Source of the DNA: Welwitschia mirabilis | Lineage: Eukaryota; Gnetophyta; Gnetopsida; Welwitschiales | Assembly (NCBI GenBank): GCA_051453625.1 | Contig: JBOZIK010000001.1 | Coordinates: 187,186,823 to 187,218,004 of the forward strand | DNA length: 31,182 nucleotides | Direction: 5' to 3' | Shown here: positions 22,822 through 31,182 of the stretch, piece after piece | Position numbering within the stretch: the first letter of the stretch is position 1 | How the letters are laid out: each line of letters begins with the position of its first letter | Made by a program: the position numbers and the translations under genes | Notes under the pieces: model-generated | The model's input: the letters and a program-made list of their open reading frames with translations, nothing else | Database searches by the model: none | What the model was told of the DNA's origin: nothing

Positions 22822-22830
22822 GATGCTAAT

Positions 22831-25268
22831 TTTAATTTCTTTGAAGATCTATTTTTTTAATTTAGACTTATAATAGGATCTATAATAATTAGCTTTATCT
22901 AATTTAAATTCCTAGAATTTTGTTTTTTAAGATCACATTTTAAGTGTAAAAATTGCTAAAATTCTTAGAGTTTTTATAATAGCACATTATACTAAGATGG
23001 TTATAACTCTTAAACTACTTAGAATTTTTAAGTGTTTCTGGATCGTTTGAAAATCTTATGTAATACTATAGAATATAGACTCTTCATTTATTTAAAATAT
23101 TTAGAATCTTTTATTGTTTTCTATTTTTATCTCCTAACTTATTTTTATAAAATAATTTTTAAAAATTATTTAAAATAAAAAAACTATTTTTAAATATTTA
23201 GAATTTTCATAGAGTGTTAGTGTCATAAAATACTTCATTGAGTTTGATAATTTAATAAATTGTATTCATTGAGTTTCAAACAATATTTAATAAATTATAT
23301 TATTTTTAAATTATGCTTTAATTTTGTAATATTTAAATAAAATTTTAATAATTGTATTTAATAAACTTCACATTGAAAATCAATTTAAATAGTCTATAAG
23401 AATCATAATAACACTAATAAAGAAAATACATGCATAAAATTCATTCAAAGGAAATAATTCAAATGATCCTTAGAATTCAACATGAAAGATTGGATGGTAT
23501 TAATATGTTTAAGGATAAAATATTATCATCCTAAAAATGAGGATTGTATTCCATATGTAATGTAAAAGAATTTATAAAGTAAATTTACTATTAAATAATG
23601 CAATATGAAACCTAGATATACAAAAGTTAAATTGGTATCCCTTAGTCATTTAACAAATTATTTTCAGTAGTAAACCTCATCAACCAAGTACGTATAGAGA
23701 TCTCTTAAATATCATTCTCATTTAGTTCAAGCCTAATGAGAGGGATGATTATCATAAAAAAAATACTATAATAAGAAAAAATAATATCATAAGAAATTCC
23801 ATAAGCCAATACTTTGTGATGCAACTAATTTTCTTTTTCAAAAAAAGACAACATAGGGATAAAATAAGTGAAAAAACTCACTTACAATGATGAATGCTTA
23901 ATGATTAATATCTAATGAAGAGTTGACAAAGATTTGATGGAGGTCTAACCTAAAAGATCCTTAGCTAAAAGCTTCAAGCTTTAAGCTCCAACCTTTAAGA
24001 TCCTAAGTTAACTCTCATATGTAAGAAGATGACAAAAGAAAAAGATATAGAAAATAAAAAGGAATTATAAAAGCCTGTACTTACATAAAGTAAGTGATTT
24101 TATAAGAGATTAAAGGGCTCTACTTATAAATAAATGAATGATTAAAGTTTGTTGATCTAACTGGTTAACGGTCATAAGCATTATTTTACCCATTAGGTAA
24201 TATGGTTACATTAAATTTCATAAGATGAATACATTAAGTTAAATAAGATAGATCATTGATAAGTTGGATGAGATTGAGTGATCAATGAAATTGATGTGTT
24301 GAATGATAAGAATACATAATACTTATGAGATACCTTTAGTAAGTAACTTCTTATATTAATTAGTAAGATTAGTTACATCTATTATTTTTATCATAATTAG
24401 TAGGTTAATTACATACATCATTTACTCATTCTAGTTTCTTTTAATCCTTTATAAACTCATATTTGTATTTAATTAATTAAATTAAAATCATTATAGGAAT
24501 AAATATTTTTATACGCATAAACTTCAAAAATGCTAGTGTCATAAAAACATAGATTTTTTCATACCTACTCTTTCATCATTCTTGATTTATAGATAAATGT
24601 GCATGTACTTACTTATGTGCTTATTTATTTACCAACTATATGAACCATTTACTTTTACCAAGCATTTTTACCTTTTAGAGTTAGATAAAACACACATATA
24701 AGTAAGTAAAACAAAGATGTTAGTTTTCAATAACGTAAATATTTTATTATTATTTTATACCCTATTTTAAGTTTTCAATTTAATAATTTTACCATGTAGG
24801 GTTAATTCCTTTATATAAAATGATGGAGTTATTTAATTTTAACATTTTGATAGCTTTTATTTATTAATTCTTTTTCTCATAAATAATGAAATAAACATTT
24901 TCATTAAGAATGATGATCATTATTATTTTTAATTAATTATAAATAATTAAAAATTACTAAAGTTACATAAAATTACTAGAAAGAAAGGTTAATTACCCAA
25001 GATATTATTCTAAGATTGGCATATCATGGGGGGAATTGGGAGGGACAGACCTTACTAAGTGAGTCTACATCTAGTCAAGTTACCTTATGTTCCACTCAAA
25101 TTAGTGTTAATCATAAAGGCATAATTAGTTAGTTCATGAGGAAAGTGCTAGCTTTAGTAACTGTAATAACTAGCCCTAGAGTACAACTATTTATAAATCA
25201 AAATTAAGCATGATATACATATTTAAGATCATTTTTAATGAAAATATAAAAATAATCTTACTGATGAA
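22831..25268. other. intergenic, very AT-rich, nothing recognised
   Basis: No protein-like frame or RNA gene. A purine-rich run (GGGGGGAATTGGGAGGGA, near 25029) could be a polypurine tract of an LTR element, but no LTR was found beside it. Confidence 0.5.
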
Positions 25269-25444
25269 AATCAATAATATTTTATGTTTTAGTGATACTC
25301 TAATCTTTCTTTTGAATGTACAATTGGAAGATAGCTGCTTTCTTACTTATATCGCATCTAGGATGTTTTTGTTCCTCTTGTAATATATTATATTAATAGA
25401 ATTTGAATTTCTACTTTTTATTTAAAAAAAAATCAACAATATTT
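25269..25444 (+). mobile_element. tiny 5'-truncated LINE 3' end with target-site duplications
   Basis: About 148 bp (25283-25430) ending TTGTTCCTCTTGTAATAT... and a short A-run, the look of a plant L1 3' end on the plus strand. It is flanked by AATCAAYAATATTT at 25269-25282 and 25431-25444 (13/14 identical). No coding part remains. It is the only plus-strand LINE copy recognised here. Confidence 0.6.
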
Positions 25445-26575
25445 GCCATAAATTCTTTACTAAAAGTCATGTTGCATCTTATGCATTAAATTTTAAAAAA
25501 AAGCATCATGTAATTCTTTAAGAGTTTTATGTTTAAATAATTAAAGATTTATAAAACCTACCACTTGACATGCTTAGAGTTTTTTAGCTAATTAAGAAAA
25601 ATTGAATTATCTTCTATGGTGTTTATGTTGGAAAACATAGATGGAAAAGAATAGGAGGATTTTTCATAATAGCACTTACTTTATTCACTTTGTTTGACTT
25701 GTAGTGCTAGTTCTTTAGAGATGTGCTACAAGATTCTAAATACATTTTAGTTGGGGTAGTAGAATTTATTAGGCTATATTGCATTGCTTTTGTAATAACT
25801 AGGACTTGCTAATTTCTTTTGATGGCTTAATGTTATTTTCTTTAGGGTTATCGTGTTGATTTTAATAGCTTATTTTGGATAATTTGAACATTATCCTTTA
25901 TGATTTGATATCTATGCCTATGATGTAATATTAAATAATTCCTTATTCCTACTTTTGTTTATCTCATGACCTAGCATCAATAGAATGGGAAATTTGATTA
26001 TGGGTTATATATTTTTTAAAAAAAAAGTTATAAAACATGGCATGTAAGAAACTATTTGGACCATAAAATCCATAATACATATGAAATGATTTATAATATA
26101 GATATTTTGAATTAGCCTCCATAATTTACTCTCCAGTATATCAACATGGCTTAAGTAAATATACAAAACAACATAAAATATAACAATTAGCAAACATATT
26201 CATAATATGAAATGATATATAAGCTTTTAGAAATACCACTATTACAATTAAAAAGTTAGCATAACAAAATGGTAAAAACAGGTAAAACCTATGTATAGAT
26301 AATTAGTCAATATGATCTTATCAACTTTCTGATCTATTATTATCATATTTATTAATAGTGTGACACTTGCTATTATTTCCTTACAAAGAAATGTCTTAAT
26401 AGTGTATTATACTAAATTTATTTTATATTAAAGTTCTACGAAATATTAATTACATAGGGTATTTCATTACGTGTGGTTGATTATATCATGTATCACTGAG
26501 TTATTTCTCCATCTTTTTAGTGCATATTCTTATGACATTCATCAAAAAATAATAATATAATTATATACGTATACT

Positions 26576-26609
<34 letters not shown>

Positions 26610-27087
26610 TAATGTTAAATGAAAAAGTAAAAAAATAAATAATTAAAGATTTCTTCATACCTATACATTTTGATAACATCTTTTACACTTATGAAAATGA
26701 TTGACTAGAACAATATGATTTTCTTTTATGTTTAAGCATCCTATCTTTGTTTTATGTAGGGGTGTAGAACATCCTTAATCTTTTTAAATATGATCCACTT
26801 CTCTCCAGATTATCCAAAAAATAAAATAACAAAAGGCATAGTTAGCTTTTATGAAATAAGATTTTTTTTTTTGGCCTTTAAAACTTAGTGGCTTTTGAAA
26901 ATGGAGTGACATGAAGAGTGTGATTTATTACAACTCATTAGTTCAATTTAAAAATTTAAATTCTTCTTTATAAGATTAATATAGAGCCCTTTCTTAATCT
27001 TTAGCAACCTCAAATTTTACAAAGTGAAATCTTATTATATTATTTTTTTTGAGTAGATGTTTATGAAATTGATGAATTATGTTTCTT
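25445..27087. other. intergenic with one microsatellite and a possible A-tailed remnant
   Basis: Positions 26562-26611 are a (TACATA)n microsatellite. A plus-strand A-run near 26020-26027 could end another retrocopy, but no duplication supports it. Otherwise nothing is recognised. Confidence 0.5.
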
Positions 27088-27157
27088 GGGGAACATCCTA
27101 ATGGTAGAGTAGTGCTCCCATTACTTCATGATTGTGAGTTTAATTCTTTAAAAAAAG
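27088..27157 (+). repeat. possible tRNA-derived SINE or tRNA pseudogene
   Basis: TGGGGAACATCC, then AATGGTAGAGTAGTGCTC, resembles the 5' part of a tRNA with its A box (GGTAGAG). GAGTTTAATTC about 45 bases later resembles a decayed B box (GGTTCGAATCC). An A-rich tail follows. No cloverleaf can be drawn, so this is not a working tRNA gene. Confidence 0.35.
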
Positions 27158-27995
27158 TATTTTAATAATAAAACAAAAATTGACTGATTATAAACATTAG
27201 TTAGTAATGTTTACTATAGTATTTAGTTTTTTATAAGTGAAATAATTTACTAACAAATGAATGAAATTATGATATATATGTATACAGATGAATGTGGACT
27301 TTTTATTTGTAATGTCGAACAATATTTTATTTTTATATCTTTAAGATCTTACAAAGTAGAATACATTCATGTGTAGATTATATGTACATGTCAAAATCAA
27401 TGCTCTTTTTTTATTTATTTTATTAATACTACATGATATTGTATTTACCCCAAAAATGATATCTTATAAAATTATAAGCAATGTATGAGTTTGTGCATAG
27501 TGATATCTTATAAAATTCTTTTTTGTTTTTATATTACAGTATACTAGCTAGTAAATTTGATCAAAAAGATATATGAATGTTTTCAAGAATAATAGATAGA
27601 TTCTTAAGACAAAATTAATAAAAACAAATTGTAAGCTAGAGAAGCTAACTCTTAATAAGTTTAAATCTCCACTTTAGCTTTTTAACCTAGTCTAAGTTTT
27701 TTAGTTTTTCACTTATAAGGCTATAAGAAAATAATCAATAACTTATATCATGAACTTCATTTATGAATTACCTTTTGTTACATGAAAAGAATTGATGTGA
27801 GTTAGTAGTTCACTAGTTTTTATTAGAGTTGATTAATCCATGATTGATGACACTAAATATTCTTGCTTAATTCTCTAAGATGTCCTTATAATCCATGTAT
27901 TTGATTTATCGAATGATGTTTTCTCTTAGTTCCATTCTGACATACAAATAACATCTCATTAGGAAAAACTTATTATTTGTTTATCGATAAAAAGA
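27158..27995. other. intergenic, AT-rich, nothing recognised
   Basis: No coding frame, repeat or RNA gene seen up to the tail of the next LINE. Confidence 0.5.
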
Positions 27996-28309
27996 TTTTT
28001 TTTTAAAGAAAGTATATATATTAAACTAAGAAATGTACATCATGGGGTGACATCGCCTGAGCTTTACAAAAGCATTGAAATGTTCATAACATAAGAACAA
28101 CAAACTAAACTAAAAAGGGGACGAAACTGCCCCTCAAGAAATGACATCACAAGAAGTTGCTTAAAAGGGTATAAGTACTAATGAAAAAAACCATACAAAA
28201 GGACTTAAGACTGCTGAAGATCAGGGACGAAACCACTCTTAGAAATCATAACTTACAAAAAACTTGAATTACCAGGGAAAAGACCAAAATGAAAAAGGAG
28301 ACCAGTCCT

Positions 28310-28585
28310 CTACAGTCCTTTGCAGAAAGGAAACATGCTATCATGATTGTGCTTGAGTAAAAATTTGCCTAGGTCATCTGAGAGCACCTCAAAAGCTTGA
28401 TTGATTTCCTTAAATTCTTCAGCATTAACTAGGTTCTTATCTGGATGAAGGTGAAGAGCTTTTTACCTATACGTCGACTTTATAACTTGGGGTAAAGCTT
28501 AGTAAGAGAGACCCAGAGTAATGAATGGGCATCTTTTCAAACCCTGCATCATCGCCAGAAGAACCTCCCTCCTGACTGTATTCAT
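28310..28585 (-). pseudogene. J-domain of the second LINE copy
   Basis: From ATG (28585) to TAG (28310): 91 codons, exactly the length of the 9275-9550 segment, no indel, about 52 of 91 residues identical. It keeps LHLHPDKN (HPD intact) and INQAFEVLSDD, and ends FPFCKGL against FLFCRGL. Two in-frame stops (one after GLSY, one after STYR) make it a pseudogene. Even length with many substitutions is what two copies of a translated source element should show. Confidence 0.85.
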
Positions 28586-28950
28586 GTTAATATCCTAAGT
28601 TTGGAGTTGGAGTTCCAAAGAAGAGGAATTAGATGTAGAACTTTGAGGGGAACTGAGGCTTGAAGCTAGAGAAGGAAAGTGCTGGGCATGCCCACCTTAT
28701 TCTTGNNNNNNNGGCTGAGGAAGGGTGGGATGAAGACTAAGCTTAAGCTAGGCTAGGGGGATGCTCCTCGAGAGATTTCTGCTGAGCCAGGGATGAATGC
28801 GGTCCTTCTGGGTGAGTTGGAAGTGAAGGAAGCCCCCTAATGCTAGGGCTAAAATAAACTATTCTTTCTTTAAGAATAGGGTTTTTAGCTGAGGACGAAC
28901 TTCTAGAAGAAGTTCTCCGAGGGGTGGTCTAATAAGGATGGCGATGGGGA
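28586..28950 (-). pseudogene. linker of the second LINE copy
   Basis: Minus-strand frames include TPRRTSSRSSSSAKNP and, just before the J segment, SNSSSLELQL, matching the first copy. A TAG lies in frame four codons before the conserved ATG, close to the TAG five codons before the ATG in the first copy. Seven Ns at 28706-28712 interrupt it. Confidence 0.55.
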
Positions 28951-29242
28951 NNNNNNNNNNNNNNNNNNNNNNNNNNNNNNNNNNNNNNNNNNNNNNNNNN
29001 NNNNNNNNNNNNNNNNNNNNNNNNNNNNNNNNNNNNNNNNNNNNNNNNNNNNNNNNNNNNNNNNNNNNNNNNNNNNNNNNNNNNNNNNNNNNNNNNNNNN
29101 NNNNNNNNNNNNNNNNNNNNNNNNNNNNNNNNNNNNNNNNNNNNNNNNNNNNNNNNNNNNNNNNNNNNNNNNNNNNNNNNNNNNNNNNNNNNNNNNNNNN
29201 NNNNNNNNNNNNNNNNNNNNNNNNNNNNNNNNNNNNNNNNNN
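28951..29242. other. assembly gap of 292 N inside the LINE
   Basis: By comparison with the first copy this should contain the second half of the unidentified domain. Confidence 0.9.
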
Positions 29243-29479
29243 GCCTTTGCTTCCGAATGGGATCCTCTCGCCTTCTGTTGGGACCTCTAATAATCTGGTA
29301 AAAGATTCTTCAAAAATTTTTATTGGGATTCTTCTAAAAGTTATTTGTCCTTCTTTCCATCACCTGTAAAAAGGGGCAATATCAGCCCTCATGTCACCTC
29401 TTAGTTTGTGTAGAAGTATTTTTCACCCCACCACCTATATTTTCTCCCATAGCTCTAGGCATCCCTCAAAGAGGACTTG
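29243..29479 (-). pseudogene. unidentified conserved domain, copy 3
   Basis: One reading frame of 79 codons with only three stops: LFEGCLELWEKI, LLHKLRGDM, ADIAPFYR, GQITFRRIPIKIFEESFTR, LLEVPTEGERIPFGSKG. This is the best-preserved copy and defines the conserved pattern LF.GC..LW.K, LLHKL, ITF.RIP, RLLE, EGE and FGS shared with 10241-10469 and 11571-11799. I do not recognise the family. Confidence 0.6.
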
Positions 29480-29861
29480 NNNNNNNNNNAGCAATTTTAA
29501 TTTGAGAATGATTGCAGATTATCTTTCTAGCTATATAAATAAGGAAGGGAAGGGGGGCATTATTTGGCTAAGAGGTTATCCCCAGCCATTGAATTATCCA
29601 AGGTGGCGTTACACTTTTTTTTCTTAAAATTTAAAATAATATGATTTTTTTAAAAGAAACCCTATTTATTCCTATTTCTCAACATCTTTTAAGCCAATCG
29701 AATCGGATTTTATTTGCTTGGCAAACCAAATTAAACTTGATAAAGGTTTCCAATTGGTAAAATTCTTTATTTCTCTCAGCGTTTAATGTTAATTCCATTT
29801 GTAGATACATGCAAACATGGAGAAAGATAAGGAAAATTTATAGCAAGCACAAAGATAGAAT

Positions 29862-31182
29862 TGGAGAACGCATGAGAGTTTGAAGAATAGAAATGGAGAA
29901 AGGTGCAAAGACAGGTATTAGCAGAACGCATGAGAGTTTAGAGAACGAAATAAAGAAGAATTGGAGAATAAAGAGTACTTAGGAAGCAAAGATAGATTTT
30001 AACAAGTTCTGGTGAATCTGTACCAAAGAAATAATAGCAGAAAAAGAATGACTATAGAAGATATTTCACATGATAATGTTATTCATGTCGCTCCTTTAGA
30101 TTGCACGCTGAAGCGCATGTAGAATAATATCACAAGTGAACACTAATCAGGGCTTTAATGTTGGAAAAAGTTTAAGAGTAAGTCTGGCATTTGATATCCC
30201 TTTTGCTTATCGGGTAAGCGCCACTGCCATTATGGTATGCTCCCTTTTCAATGTATCATTGCATAGAGCTATCAAGAAACATACCATCAAATGCACATAT
30301 CCTAGGAACGTAACATGGATTTTAACATTTGTTCTCCATTTCGTTCTCCAATTCTTCTCCATTTCGTTCAAGAGCAAGTCTAGCATTACATGTATCCCAA
30401 GAGTGTACCACAATGGCAGTTAATCAATCATGATGGTATGTTTTCCATTTCGTTCTTCGATTCTTCTCCATTTCATTCTCTAATTAGAGTCGTGTTAATA
30501 ATTATGATAATAATAANNNNNNNNNNNNNNNNNNNNNNNNNNNNNNNNNNNTGGAGAAAGTATGAGAGTTTGGAGAATAAAAATGGAGAAAGGCACAAAG
30601 ACAGGTATTAGCAAAATGCATGAGAGTTTGGAGAACGAAATAGAGAAGAATTGGAGAATGAAGAGTACTTAGGAAGTAAAGACAAAGTTCAACAAGTTCT
30701 GGTGAATTTGTACCAAAGAAATAATAGTAGAGAAAGAACGACCATAGGAGATATTTCATGTGACAACATCACTCATGCCACTCCTTTAGATTCTCCAGAA
30801 TTGTAGAGCACGCTGAAGCAGATGCAGAAGAATATTGTGAGTGGACGCTAATCATAGCTTCAACGTCGGAAAAAGTTTAAGAGCAAGTCTAGCATTAGAT
30901 ATCCCTTTTTCCTATCAGGTAAGCACCACTGCCATTGTAATACATTCCCTTTCTAATGTACCACCACATAGAGCTATTAAGGAACATACCATCAAATGCA
31001 CATATCCCACGAATGTAACATGGATTTTAACATTTGTTCTCCATTTCGTTCTTCAATTCTTCTCCATTTCATTCAAAAGCAAGTCTAGCATTGCACGTAT
31101 CCCAGGAGCGTACCACAATGGTAGTCAATCAATCATGATGGTATGTTCTCCATTTCGTTCTCCAATTCTTCTCCATTTCATT
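29862..31182. repeat. two tandem copies of a foldback-like unit
   Basis: Unit 1 is 29862 to about 30481; unit 2 starts at 30552 and runs past the window edge (offset 690). A 35-N gap (30517-30551) lies between them. Each unit has inverted arms: a 25-bp arm at 29944-29968 (AACGAAAT..AGAAGAATTGGAGAA) is the reverse complement of 30344-30368 at 23/25, and the arm motif recurs at 30440-30481. The middle also contains smaller direct repeats (AAGAG.AAGTCT.GCATT). No protein-coding capacity is evident. A non-autonomous foldback/MITE-like element or a satellite are both possible. Confidence 0.7.

Larger units (their letters stand above)
17300..22830 (-). mobile_element. nearly full-length, heavily decayed LINE
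   Basis: An old L1-type element on the minus strand, reading from 22.83 kb downward: an ORF1 remnant starting MSNSTNPDPMHAS, endonuclease, reverse transcriptase, and a possible zinc-finger section (IKNFLW near 17.36 kb). Stops and frameshifts are everywhere. No poly(T) tail or target-site duplication was found, so both ends are approximate. No J-domain was found at its 3' side, so it may belong to another lineage. A 100-N gap (21173-21272) with duplicated edges interrupts the ORF1-endonuclease region, and two 10-N gaps lie at 20607 and 21530. Confidence 0.65.
27996..29610 (-). mobile_element. second J-domain LINE copy, 5'-truncated
   Basis: T-run tail at 27996-28004, then the family 3' end (minus strand: TGATGTACATTTCTTAGTTT), 3' UTR, J-domain, linker, unidentified domain, and the ORF2 C-terminal piece NNAPLPFLIYIARKI (about 29.5-29.6 kb), which aligns to NNTLLPFPINTTRRI of the first copy. 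The right end is approximate, and I could not find a target-site duplication. Gaps of 7, 292 and 10 N interrupt it. It belongs to a 3' UTR subgroup with the copies at 14.5 and 16.1 kb, distinct from that at 8.6 kb. Confidence 0.75.

Noticed and set aside
25020-25060. Purine-rich run as an LTR polypurine tract
   Set aside because: No LTR start beside it and no integrase or RT of an LTR element in the region.
26005-26193. 62-codon minus-strand frame
   Set aside because: Low-complexity AT-rich translation without any recognisable feature.

Overview
This window is a nuclear scaffold from a land plant. It holds one intact gene, a histone H3.3 gene, in a long AT-rich stretch of decayed transposons. 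The H3.3 protein carries the residues typical of plants (T31, Y41, H87, L90). Wide spacing, old retroelements and many assembly gaps suggest a large genome, perhaps a gymnosperm. That last step is inference, and no marker fixes the species.

Layout. Positions 1-1590 are AT-rich with short direct repeats. The intronless H3.3 gene lies on the minus strand at 1818-2228, with a recognisable histone-type promoter at 2229-2560. From 2600 to 8570 I see only AT-rich non-coding DNA, gap-flanking duplicated segments, and a tandem repeat carrying a retrotransposon primer-binding-like motif (5961-6095). From 8571 to 13381 there is one 5'-truncated LINE on the minus strand, bracketed by a 20-bp target-site duplication. 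Its 3' part encodes reverse transcriptase, an unidentified conserved domain, a basic/Ser/Pro-rich linker and, last, a DnaJ-type J-domain. Short 5'-truncated relatives lie at 14487-14903 and 16091-16466. A second, nearly complete but badly decayed LINE (ORF1, endonuclease and reverse transcriptase remnants) covers about 17.3-22.8 kb. A tiny plus-strand LINE tail sits at 25283-25430. A second J-domain LINE copy lies at 27996 to about 29610. The window ends in two copies of a roughly 0.65-0.7 kb unit with internal inverted repeats (29862-31182).

How it fits together. Apart from H3.3, everything recognisable is a dead mobile element. The most interesting content is the LINE family whose coding region ends in a J-domain. 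Two copies keep the same 91-codon C-terminal segment without an indel, and a third keeps its last 19 codons.

Assembly caution. At four of the 100-N gaps the end of the left contig is a diverged copy (about 4-20%) of the start of the right contig. These look like unmerged or wrongly extended contig ends as much as real tandem duplications, so copy numbers here should not be trusted.
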